Shown here: positions 22,803 through 33,662 of the stretch, piece after piece | Layout: each line of letters starts with the position of its first letter | How positions within the stretch are numbered: position 1 is the stretch's first letter | Source of the DNA: Arabidopsis thaliana | Lineage: Eukaryota > Streptophyta > Magnoliopsida > Brassicales > Brassicaceae | Direction: 5' to 3' | Assembly (NCBI RefSeq): GCF_000001735.4 | Contig: NC_003071.7 | Location: 4,271,151 to 4,335,150, forward strand | Length of the DNA: 64,000 nt | The notes under the pieces: generated by a model | Database searches by the model: none | Seen by the model: only the letters and a program-made list of their open reading frames with translations | Told to the model about the DNA's origin: nothing | Position numbers and translations under genes: made by a program

Positions 22803-24477
22803 ATGTCGCAAAGCGGTTTGGTTAATCAAGGCAGCAACGTGAGTAACACCATGAAGCTTAAGATCAAGGTTCCTCGTTTTGATAACAGTTCTTTGATCGA
22901 GGGCTATTCCAAGACTCTTATCGGCAGATGTATGAATCCAGCAATGCAAGACATGAAGTCGTTGCTGTTCATGTTGCCTAAGATTTGGAAATTAGAGGAT
23001 AGAGTTGTTGGTGCTAACTTGGGTCAAGGTCGTTTTCAATTCGATTTTGAACACGAAGAGGATATCTAGGAGATCATGGAAGTGGAACCATTTCATTGAT
23101 CATTGGATGTTGTCTTTGGTTAGGTGGGAACAAGTGGTGGACCGGAGATACCCTTTTCTTATTACTTTATGGATTCGGGTATTGGGGGTGCCTCTACATT
23201 TCTGGGCAGATGAAACTTTTCGGTGTATCGGTTCCGATATAGGTGAGGTTCAAGCGGTGGACCTGGACTTTGGAAGGGTCCAAGTTAAACTTGATGGTTT
23301 TAAACCATTGTGTTTTGAGGCGGCTGTAGAGTTTCATAGTGGCGAAGAGACAATGGTCTCGCTGTGGTATGAGAGACTTTTTGGCTTCTGTCAAAGATGT
23401 TATAGTCTCTGTCATGAGCAGATGCGATGTCCGATCTTTGGGGACAAGGGGAAGCAGAGTATTTTCAAAGAGGATCCAAAGAGGGATAATACGCTTCAAA
23501 GATACAAAGGTGCTGCCATTAATGGTTCAGTTCCTGGAACTTCCTCGGGTTCGACTAGGGCTGTCTTTGCTGAACCTTCTCAAGGACTGACTTCAATTGA
23601 TAAGAAGGATGCATCTATTCAGGACAGCTATAACCGATCAAAGCAGATCTCTGGTATTAAGGCTAAAAAGGGGAGAAGGAATCTATTTGTGGCTCCTGTC
23701 CAAGCTTCATCATCTCAAATGGCTGTTCAGGTAACTAAGTTATCCCAACTACAAACAGATACCGTGGGGATGGGTTTTCCGGATCATGAGAAGAAGATGC
23801 TGGAGGCTTTTCTTGCTCCTGAAGCGGGGAAGACGGTGACAGATTTGGGTACTCTAGGTGCTAATATGGAAGGTATTCTTAGTGGCACGATGCCAAGTAA
23901 GGTGGTACGTAAGAAATTTTTTTCGGGTCCAGAAGAAGTTACTATTCAAAACAAGGCAGAGAATGCTCTCGAGTTGGCTGAGCAACATGATCTATTCTCT
24001 GATGATTTAAGTCAGTTGCTTGCTCAAAGTTCTCCTCTTGAAGGAGACCCTTCTTTGCAATTTATGGATACCAAAATGGAGGATAAAAAAAGTAGTGGTG
24101 TGGAGCTAACCCATGAGGATGGAGAGTTTTTCGCTGCAAATGAAGAGAATTTTGATGGGGACAAACTTGAGGTGGTTCTGCTCCCAATCAACACGGTCTC
24201 TGAGATGAATGTTAATATGGTTTCTGTTTCGGAGAATGTCCCAAATGAGCAAGCACATGAGGAGGAAATGGAGGGAAAATCTCAGGGAGAAGATGAGTTG
24301 GAGACGGATCAACCTGCAAAAAGAAAAATGGGTAAAAATAAACGATTTTTGACAGTAGTTAGCTCTAGGAAGAGGAATTATCTGACATCACCTCGCAAAA
24401 GACCAGTTCCAAAAACTGGTGGCCCAACGGTGGGTGCTGGTTCTCATCAAAGAGAGAAACCTCCTATTAAACATTAA
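22803..24477 (+). pseudogene. LINE ORF1: DUF4283 and CCHC knuckle protein, two lesions
   Basis: The ATG at 22803 opens MSQSGLVNQGSN. LIEGYSKTLIGRCMNPAM and VVGANLGQGRFQFDFE follow, the DUF4283 domain of plant LINE ORF1 proteins. An in-frame TAG lies at 23067-23069, and the frame shifts near 23095 in what should be 'PFHFDHWML'. From there the frame is open to 24477: LWIRVLGVPLHFW, then the zinc knuckle CQRCYSLCHEQMRC (23389-23430, CX2CX4HX4C). A long charged tail has KKGRRNLF and KRKMGKNKRF as basic patches. In active LINEs the protein binds the RNA and moves it to the nucleus. About 490 intact codons remain. Confidence 0.82.
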
Positions 24478-25121
24478 TCATAGTGATGTGTCCTTTTGGC
24501 TGGTTGGGTGAGTGGTGAAAAGTTTATTTCATAGAAATAAATTCTTTACAAGAACGTGCTCTTCAATGTTGTTTCAATTTCCGGTTTTGTTCAGTAAATC
24601 CGATTTTATTTTGTATAGTCTGTTTATGTTTCAATGTAAGATATCAGTTACAGTTTGGTTATGTTTTTCATATCATCTATGAGCTCAAAGTAATAATACA
24701 AGGGAAATTTTTTACCCATTGGCTATTGGTGTATGTTCCGGTTTCGAAATTTCTGGTTCTCATGTACTGTTGTAAATTCTTAAACCAAAGAAATATCAGC
24801 AGTTATACTAATGGTTTGGTTGTGATTTTTTTTTTTCTTTATCAAGGATGGAGTTATGACCAAATTAAATATAATTTTAATAATTAAGTGTCATTTGACT
24901 CTTACTTTCAAGGTAACTTCGGTAATGGTTAACGGAATATTTTACGGGGAATTTCAAAATGGGTTATGCATGGCTCTTTTATATAAATATGCCTTGGTTT
25001 TCATAAGAAAAAACATAAGTTTAAAATCCAAATCGGTTATGGATTTTACCCGAGGATCTATGCTAGCGGAAATGGTCTTAGGGAAGGGTCAAAGCACCCT
25101 TTTGAAAAAACAAAATATTAT
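24478..25121. other. LINE inter-ORF spacer
   Basis: AT-rich, with no recognised domain. A minor frame at 24856-25125 overlaps the start of ORF2 by a few bases and is probably chance. Confidence 0.45.
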
Positions 25122-28100
25122 ATGAAGATAGTATTAAGTTGGAATTGTCAAGGTTTAGGGAATAAAGCAACAATCGGTTATTTACGGGATTTATGGAAAA
25201 AACATCGGCCAGATTTTTTATTTTTATCGGAAACAAAACAATCTACTTCTTATATGGAAAACTTTGTTGGTCATTTTGGGTATAAAAACTTAACAACAGT
25301 TGACCCTATTGGTTGCAGTGGTGGTTTAGCTCTTTCCTATAATAATGATTTTAATGACACAATCATTTATCAAAGTAATTGGTTAATTGACATTGAAGTC
25401 GTTTATAAAGGTATTACAATAAATCTTACCTTTGTTTATGGAGACCCGGTTCCAAAAAACAGAGAACAAGTTTGGGTACGGTTAACACGAATCGGTATAT
25501 CTCGGGGTACTCCTTGGTTTTTAGTAGGAGATTTTAATGAATTAAAAGGAAATCATGAAAAAAGAGGGGGTAAATTACCACATGCATCTTCGTTTATACC
25601 TTTCAATTTAATGATACAAGATTGCAGACTTTTGGAGTTCCCTCATCTTGGAGATTGGTTATCTTGGCGGGATTAGTGAGATATAAAACCAATACGATGT
25701 AAGTTGGATAGAGCATTAGCTAATGAAGATTGGCATTATTTATTCAGTAATTCTTTTATTGAGTATTTACAAATGGTGGCTTTTGATCATGCACTGGTGA
25801 TAGCTACGATTACGGATAAGATACCACGCGGGAAACAAAATTTTAGGTTTGATAAAAGATGGATTGGAAAAGAAGGATTGCAAGAGGCAATTTCATATGG
25901 TTGGAATCTCGCTACCTGTTTAGGAGAAGGAAAATTTGTGGAAAAATTATCTAATTGTAGGCGGGCTATATCACAATGGTGGAAAGTATTAACTCCTTAT
26001 GGACGAAAGACAATAAAGGAAATTAAATCTGAATTAGGTGCGGCACAGAGGGATGATTCGAGAACACGGGAGGAGATTACAGATTTAACACTACGGTTGA
26101 AAGAGGCTTATAGAGATGAAGAACAATATTGGTATCAAAAAGTAGGAGTTTATGGATGACATTAGGGGATAATAAATCGAAATATTTCCATGCTCTAACA
26201 AAGCAGAGACGGACTAGGAATCGGATAACCGGGCTACATGATGAAAATGGAAAATGGTCTGTAGAGGATGAAGATATTCAACACATAGCGGTGTCTTATT
26301 TTGAGGATTTGTTCACTACGACTAATCCTCAAGATTTTGAGGATTCTTTGGCAGAAGTTCGGACTTTAATAACAGATCAAATAAATGAATAACTAACGGG
26401 TCCCGCGACAAAAAGTGAGGTTTGTGCAACATTATTTATGATGCACCCGGAAAAGGCAACAGGGGTAGATGGTATGACAACATTGTTTTTTCAGAAAGCT
26501 TGGGATACCATAAAAAAGGATTTATTATTTCTTGTAAACTCTTTCTTACAAAATGGAGTATTCGATAAACGGTTAAATACAAACATATATGTTTGATCCC
26601 AAAAACAAAGCGACCGACACATATGACGGTATTACGGCCTATTAGCCTTTGTAATGTTGGGTATAAAATTATTTCAAAGATTCTTTGTCAAAGACTTAAG
26701 ACGGTTCTACCATCTCTTATTTTGGAAACTCAATCTGTGTTTGTTGAAGGACGTCTGATTTGAGATAATATTCTTATTGCATAGAAGATGTTTCATGGGT
26801 TAAGAACTAATCCGTCATGTAAAGGAAAATACATGGCTATTAAAACAGATATGAGTAAAGCATATGATAGGGTTGAATGGAATTTTCTTGACGAATTATT
26901 AGGAAAATGGGCTTCTGTGAAAAGTGGATATCATGGATAATGTTGTGTATTACTTCAGTCCAATATAAGGTCCTTCTGAATGGACAACCTAGAGGACTAA
27001 TAATACCAGAACGAGGGTTAAGACAAGGAGATCCGCTTTCTCCTTACTTATTTATCCTCTGTACAGAGGTTCTAATTGCGAATATTCGGAAAGCAAAACA
27101 AGGAAAAATGATTACGGGCATCAAAGTAGCAACTGCAAGCCCCTCAGTATCTCATTTGTTATTTGCGTATGATAGTCTTTACTTTTGTAAGGCTGATAAA
27201 GAACAATGCGGAGTAATTTTAAATATCTTAAAACAATATGAAGCAGTTTCAGGGCAAATGATAAATTTTTCAAAATCATCGATCCAGTTCGGTCATAAAG
27301 TAGAAGATTCTATAAAGGCAGAAATTAAATCGACTTTGGGTATTCATGATATCGGTGGCATGGGTTCTTATCTCGGGTTACCGGAAAGTCTAGGGGTTCT
27401 AAGACAAAAATATTATCTTTTGTTTGAGATAGATTACAGACTAGAATAAATGGGTGGTCGGCAAAATTCTTATCGAGAGGAGAGAAAGAAGTGATGATTT
27501 AATCGGTAGCTACGACATTGCCATCTTATGTAATGTCTTGTTTTAGGCTTCCGAAAACAATCACTTCCAAACTAACAACTGCGGTCGCAAGATTTTGGTG
27601 GAGTTCGAACGGTGAATCTAGAGGTATGCACTGGATGGCTTGGAACAAATTGTGTAGTAGCAAATTGGAAGGTGGTTTAGGTTTTCGGAGTATAGATGAT
27701 TTTAATTCAGCTCTACTATCGAAACAGTTATGGCGTTTGATAATGGTTCAAGATTCTCTTTCTGCAAAGGTTTTCAAAGGGAGATATTATTGAAAATCGA
27801 AGCCTTTGGAAAATATAAAATCATATTCTCCGTCTTATGGATGGAGAAATATTTGTTCAGCAAGATCTCTGGTTAATAAAGGACTTATTAAAAGAGTCGG
27901 TTCAGGGGCATCCATCTCAATTTGGAAGGATCTGTGGATTTCGGCTCAATTCCCGAGACCAGCAATACGTAATCGTTTAATTATTGACCCATCTTTAAAA
28001 GTTCAACATTTAATAGATAGCCAGCTAATCTCTTGAAGGAGCTCTTTGATCCGGAAGATGTCCAGCTAATAAGTGCATTGCACTTGGGTGCATCAACAAA

Positions 28101-29057
28101 AGAGGATACTCTAGGTTGGCATTTCACCAAATCCGGAAAATATACAGTTAAATCTGGTTATCATACACCAAGGTTAGAAAACTGGGAGGATAATTCATCT
28201 TTCATTGGTACTGAAATAAATGTTCTAAAAGCACATGCTTGGAAAGTTCAATGTCCACCTAAGGTTGTGTCCTTGTCACAGAGAATTTACGGAGAAGAAT
28301 TGTGATACAGGATGTGTCAGATGTGGCGCTATTACGGAAACAATAAACCGTACCCTTTTCCAATGTCATCCGGCGAGACAGATGGGCCCTCTCAAAGATT
28401 CCTACGGTTCCAGGAATTTTTCCTACGGATTCTATTTTTACGAATTTTGATCACTTATTCTCAAGAATACCTTCAGAATTAGATTCATCTTCATTTCCAT
28501 AGATAATCTGGTATATTTGGAAAGTAAGGAACAAAAAAATATTTGAAAATGTGGATAAAGATCCGTTAGACGTATTATGTTTAGCAGAAAAAGAGGCACA
28601 ATTATGGCAGTTAGCTCAATTTAAGCTCAATACCAAAAATAACGGTTCCATGGGATCGGAAAAACAAATTCGGGTCCAGAATATATCACACGATAATATT
28701 TATTCAGGTTTTCGTTGTTTTGTGGACGGATCTTGGAAAGGAAGCGATAAGTTTTCTGGATTAGGGTGGTTTTGCACATCATCAAATAGAGACTCGCCAA
28801 CCATGGGAGCTGCTAATCTTCGTAGAAGTCTTTCTCCACTACATACAGAAGTCGAAACTCTACTCTGGGCGATGAAGTGTATTATTGGTGCCGACAACCA
28901 AGAAGTAGCATTTTTTACATACTTTTCAGACCTGGTGAAGATGGTGTCTTCCCTAACCGAATGGCTAGCATTTTCAACGTATTTGGAGGAATTCACAAGA
29001 TTTTCTTTATCTTTAATTTCTGGAAATGCAAATGTAAAAGCAGACAAATTGGCATGA
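25122..29057 (+). pseudogene. LINE ORF2: endonuclease, reverse transcriptase, zinc finger and RNase H, heavily mutated
   Basis: The ATG at 25122 begins MKIVLSWNCQGLGNK, the APE-type endonuclease, with PDFLFLSETKQ and PWFLVGDFNE. After LGDWLSWRD there are two consecutive stops (25674-25679). The frame resumes as KLDRALANEDWHYLF, shifts near 26140, and stops again at 26390. RT blocks follow: FMMHPEKATGVDGM, VLRPISLCNVGYKIISKIL, MAIKTDMSKAYDRVEW and GLRQGDPLSPYLFILCTE. The catalytic box, normally F/YADD, reads FAYD (27162-27173). The later part has SYVMSCFRLP, a zf-RVT region (27518-28450), and an RNase H domain (CFVDGSWKG, LHTEVETLLWAM, NVKADKLA). In that domain the third acidic site, usually TDC, reads TYF. 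Stops and frameshifts throughout leave it dead. Confidence 0.88.
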
Positions 29058-29152
29058 AAAAATTTGTACTGAATCGCTTCATATCACTTTTGTAAACAAT
29101 TTTCCTCAGAATTGGCTCTTTTGAGCTCTAAATAAAATTTAATGACAAAAAA

Positions 29153-30206
29153 AAAGGGTTATCATTTTTCCATCAGAGAGACAGTGACGACAGTTTTTGG
29201 TTTAAGCTCATATCGTAAAGTTGTAATTGCAGGGGTAGAAGGAAAACTACTTCCACATCATGTATTGGTGGAAGCATGTTGATATATTGTGTAAGCTCAT
29301 ATCTCATAACATGCTTCCACCACTTCTTGAACTTGGCAAATAAGGCACCCTTGTGATTCCCCTATCTCATTACAAGGAAAAGACATACCAATCGACATAA
29401 GTAACAAAAATTGTGAATCACAAGAATGCCAAGATATACATTATTTTCGAAAGTATCGCATTGTTATAGTTACTTTTTATTTTACATATGGCTGATCAAA
29501 GTATAAGACAATAGCCTTTAAACATCACGAGAACTTAGGATTGTAAATAAAAAAATAAACATAATGCGTTAGGAAAACCATTGGAACATTTTCTTGATAT
29601 AATTAGGAGAAAGAATCACCTTGTAAATATCCCCGAGCTTCTTGTAGAAACAAGTGTTAAATAAATGACAATCAGGGGAGATTTGATTCGCAGAAGATAC
29701 TTGTTGGTGCAAGAAAGCCATATATATGATAGATATAGTTGTCTATATTTATAGTTGAATGTGGAATATATCGGATTACATCACAGATCTATATCCAGTT
29801 TGGATATATTGATATTGTCTATACTTATAGTTGGATGTGGAATGTAATTGGTTATATTAGAGATCTATATCCAGTTTGGATATATTGAATATTCAGTATA
29901 AAGATGAGCCATATAATTGACTACATTAGAGATCTATATCCAGTTTCTAGTTAGCTGAATACAAGCTACAAAATCCTATTATAATTTCCAAGGCCGATGT
30001 AGATATATCGATGTATATGTTAAATATAATCTATTATATGATGCAACTATATCCACTTACTTAAAAATTAGTGGTGTAACATAAATGTTAGTTTCCAAAC
30101 TGAATATATTGAATATTAAGCATATAAATGAGGCATATAATTGACTACATCGGGATGAGGCATGTAATTGACGTTTTGTCATGACCCACTCAAATAAGAA
30201 CAATTA
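29153..30206. other. Intergenic, with a hairpin and degenerate tandem repeats
   Basis: No gene is seen. Three or more degenerate units containing AGATCTATATCCAGTTT occur at about 29785, 29861 and 29929 (spacing about 70-77 bp). Confidence 0.55.
29267..29321. repeat. Perfect 14-bp inverted repeat (hairpin)
   Basis: GGTGGAAGCATGTT at 29267-29280 and AACATGCTTCCACC at 29308-29321 are exact reverse complements separated by 27 bases. A flanking T-A pair extends the stem to 15 bp. Confidence 0.8.
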
Positions 30207-30769
30207 TTGGGTTCACCCCTTGGGGTGAACATCTTTCATTCACCCCCTCTTAATTAACTAATTTGAAATTTGCCATATCATCTAATTAACCAAATTAAAA
30301 CAATTAATATTAAATAAATCAATTCATTAAAAACCCCTAAATTAAATTAATTGGAAAATTTAAACTCTAACCATTCTTTTCTAAACTTAAACCGACATAT
30401 ATTTTCATTTAATTATAGAAAATATTACACAGTGGGACACTTTTACAAAAATTTGTGGGTTTAGGCACTTCCAAAGGAGAAGGCACTTCCAAAGGAGAAG
30501 GCACTTTGACTTGTTAAATTGTCCAATTTGCCCTCAAACTTCTTTTCTCGTTTTCTTTAGCAACATTTCTTCTGTTCTTCGCCACCTCTCTTACGAAAGC
30601 TTCTCTTCTTCATCTCTCTCTTTTTTTCCAGAATCAAAATCAAATATTATAGGACAACCTCAATATTCATAATTCAAAATTTAAATTTGAATCTCATAGG
30701 GTTTATCATCATCCTCCCTATCTCTCAACAATCTAACGGTGACACAAAACAAGACTATCTTTGATTACT

Positions 30770-31039
30770 AACCCCCACTCCGTTTCCTCCGTAGCTTCCA
30801 ACGTCACCTCCTCCTTAGCCACCTCCCTCACGGCCACCACTACCGTATCCTTTTCCACCACAACCTCTGCTATGTCTCTCGTAATCACCACCGCCTCCTC
30901 CATTTCCGCCACCACCTCCTCCGTATTCATTACCGCCTCCGCTGCGGTATCTGCCACCACCTCCACCACGGGTTCCTCCACCGCCTTGAGCAAATGGGTG
31001 GCTGTGGTAATTTGATTTTGGTTTTTGATTTATTCTCAA
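30770..31039 (-). pseudogene. Glycine-rich protein fragment captured in the putative Pack-MULE
   Basis: The minus-strand frame starting at 31039 reads SNYHSHPFAQGGGGTRGGG and then GGGNEYGGGGGGNGGGGGD with YERHSR, before ending in GGREGGG. The mix of G-runs with single R, Y and N residues is like the C-terminal tail of glycine-rich or RGG-type RNA-binding proteins, but no RRM, cold-shock domain or zinc knuckle is present. The first residues (MRINQKPK) look like read-through from a non-coding flank rather than a native start. The opposite strand gives a Ser/Thr-rich shadow. Most likely an exon fragment carried by the element. Expression cannot be judged. Confidence 0.45.
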
Positions 31040-31249
31040 GCCAAAGAATAAATTATCTTAATTGGATAGTCATAGCCGTTGTTTTTTTTAAGATTGTGAT
31101 TTATTTTGCAATTTAAATCTTTGTTTTGATATAAACTTGAGATTCAGTTCCTTTAAAAAACTTCTTCTTCTTCAACAATGGTGGCTTGATTTGATTTTTG
31201 CTCTCTCTCATGGGTCAAATTCGTTTCATCTACGTAGCATCAAGATTAC

Positions 31250-32040
31250 GGTTAATCGAATCTCCTGTTAATATGGACATGATATATAGAATGGATATAG
31301 ATAAGTAAAAATGTTTCCCAATGGATATATTTAAATGGACTCGTTATAATGGACACCAAAAAATTGTTTGTTAATTTTTCTTTCAGTTTGCAGAGACCTC
31401 CATCTCCAAGACCTTATGGACATGGCACTTTGGTTTCTTTCCAAACCACGGTTAATCGAATCTCCTGTTATTATGAACATGGTATATAGAATGGATATGA
31501 ATCAATAAAAGGTTTCTGAATGGATATATATAAATAGACTCGTTATTATGGACATCAAAAAATTGTTTGTTGATTTTTCTTTCAGTTTGCAGAGACCTCC
31601 ATCTCCAAGACCTTATGGACATGGCACTTTGGTTTCTTTCCAAACCACGGTTAATCGAATCTCCTGTTATTATGAACATGGTATATAGAATGGATATGAA
31701 TCAATAAAAGGTTTCTGAATGGATATATATAAATAGACTCGTTATTATGGACATCAAAAAATTGTTTGTTGATTTTTCTTTCAGTTTGTAGAGACCTCCA
31801 CTTCCAAGACCTTATGGACATGGAACTTTGGTTTCTTTACAAACCACGATTAATCGAATCTCTTGTTATTATGGACATGGTATATAGAATGGATATAGAT
31901 TGGTAAAAAGGTTTCCGAATGGATATATTTAAATGGACTCGTTATTATAAACACCAAAAAATTGTATATTGATTTTTCTTACAGTTTGTAGAGACCTCCA
32001 CTTCCAAAACCTTATGGATATAGAATATTTACCAAAAATT
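31250..32040 (+). repeat. Four 200-bp tandem repeats in the putative Pack-MULE
   Basis: GGTTAATCGAATCTCCTGTT (variant in the last unit) starts at 31250, 31450, 31649 and 31849. Units two and three are almost identical; the first and last are more diverged. Each unit contains TTTCTTTCAGTTTG(C/T)AG, a splice-acceptor-like tract, followed by GACCTCCA(T/C)TTCCAAGACC-type sequence. Confidence 0.85.
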
Positions 32041-32328
32041 ACATTGGTCTACTATCTTTTAGAATTCATCTTCTTTTTGTCCTAAGCATAAATAAATACA
32101 TACATAACAATTTTCTTCTTTTTTTTTTTTCATACATAACAATTTCACAAGCATAGTTCTTACAATATTAAAAAATAAAATAAAAAGTGTTGTTCTGACT
32201 CAAGTCTTTCGTGCAAACTTCTCCTCTTATGAATTCAAAGCACCCAGACCCACCTCCTCGTTTTATTTGCAAATTTCAATTATTAACATTTTCAATACTC
32301 AAAACCTTTAAACAATAATCGAAGCAAC

Positions 32329-32780
32329 TTAACTAAGATAAAAAAAAAAACTATAACAAGTTGAAGAATTTTTATTACCCTTTTGGATTTGACGGAGATA
32401 AGTTGTGGCCTGTGGGAAGATTTTGAACAAGTCTTCATCCACATGCTTTGGTGCCTTCATTCTTCGCTTCACCACGGGTATTGGACAGTTCATCGGTACG
32501 TTAAACTCACGTCTTCCGTCTTCCATCATTACCTCTTGAGACAATGCTATTGTCTTTGACCATCAAGCTCCTACATAATTACCTCTTGATATTGATCCAA
32601 CATCAACACTCGAACACAATACAAAACCAACACGAGCCTAAACACAACCAAATCGAGGAGCGTAGAGGAAAGTAGAAGGGAGGTCTCGTCGGGATCTTCA
32701 TCGGCGCGCAGAGACGCAACATGCTTCATCGAATTTAAAACTTGAGACGACCCATCGCTCACTTCCATTGCCACTAGCAA
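32329..32780 (-). pseudogene. Two minus-strand exon-like frames of unknown origin in the putative Pack-MULE
   Basis: Frame one (32780-32571) includes MEVSDGSSQVLNSMKHVASL and RADEDPDETSLLL. Frame two (32544-32329) includes NVPMNCPIPVVKRRMKAPKH and DEDLFKIFPQATTYLRQIQK. Both have the composition of real coding sequence rather than noise, and the interval between them could be an intron, but I do not recognise the protein. The upstream minus-strand sequence, GC-richer than its surroundings (32790-32900), may be the matching 5' UTR. Being inside a 9-bp-flanked insertion, they are probably captured from a host gene. Confidence 0.35.
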
Positions 32781-33662
32781 AAGCCTAGTAACCGATTCAA
32801 ATTAAGAGATCAGGAGGAAGAATGAAGCCACCATATTAGATCTGGCCAGAACCAAAACCGACGACTGTGGGCGGGTGTTTACGGCGATTTGGTCTTTCAC
32901 CAATTCAACCACCCACATTATTTTAGTTTAGTTTGAGAAAAATGGATATTCCTATTTCGGAGAGAGAGAGAGTCACAGTGTTTTACAAGAAGAGGTGATG
33001 AACAATATAATTTAATAATTTTTGCAACACAACTAAGCCAATTACATTTCTTTGAATTAAGGGTACAAATTTCCAAAATATAAGAATTAGTGTAAAAAGT
33101 GTCTCGGAAAATGATTCTCGTGCCTTATTGTTGAACATTCCCTTAATTATAAAATGTAAACCCTTACAACTCTTTTATAAACCTAAACCGAAGTATAATT
33201 TCATTTAATTGTAAAATCTAAACTTTAACTATTTTTATATAAACCAAAACCGACGTATAATTTTGCTTAATTGTAAAATCTAAACCCTAAACCTCATTGA
33301 TAAATCCAAACTGACATATAATTTGATTTAATTGTAAAAGCTAAACCCTAATCAATATTTGTAAACCCAAATCAACATATAATTTCGTTTAAACCCTAAT
33401 CATTTTTCTATTAACCCAAACCAACATATAATTTTAATTAATTGTAAATCTAAATCCTAATTCATATTTATAAACTCAAACCGCCATATAATTAATCTTG
33501 TTTAATTAAAAGCATATAGATTTTGTTTTCTTAATATTTTTATTTTGTGATTTTTATTTTGATTGATTTTTAAATATAGTATTACATGACATATTGTTGT
33601 AATTTGATCGACTAAATAAGAAGGGTGAATATGATAGGTTCATCCCTAGGGGTGAATCCAAG

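Larger units (their letters stand above)
22100..29152 (+). mobile_element. L1-type LINE, long but decayed
   Basis: ORF1 (22803-24477) and ORF2 (25122-29057) are followed by AATAAAATTTAATGAC and a short A-run at 29144-29152. The 5' boundary is placed at the pyrimidine-rich leader near 22060-22110 and is uncertain. I could not find a target duplication. Confidence 0.82.
30418..33142. mobile_element. Putative Pack-MULE nested in the MITE
   Basis: The insert is flanked by the 9-bp direct repeat TTAATTATA (30409-30417 and 33143-33151), the length typical of Mutator-like elements. Its ends are imperfectly inverted: GGGACACTTTTAC near the left end, and GAGACACTTTTTAC on the minus strand near the right end. 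No transposase is visible. Inside are a glycine-rich coding-like segment, a 4 x 200 bp tandem array and two minus-strand frames, all without obvious relation to each other, as expected for captured host fragments. Confidence 0.6.
30207..33662. mobile_element. MITE with palindromic ends, split by a 2.7-kb insertion
   Basis: The left end is TTGGGTTCACCCCTTGGGG; the right end is CCCTAGGGGTGAATCCAAG. Interior motifs (AAACCCTAA, CAAACCGACATATAATTT) match the copies at 37736-38413 and 38421-38943. Without the insertion the element would be about 720 bp. It is non-coding. Confidence 0.75.

Noticed and set aside
30761-31015. Ser/Thr/Ala-rich plus-strand frame
   Set aside because: It is the shadow of the glycine-rich minus-strand frame, a usual result of GGN codons read backwards.
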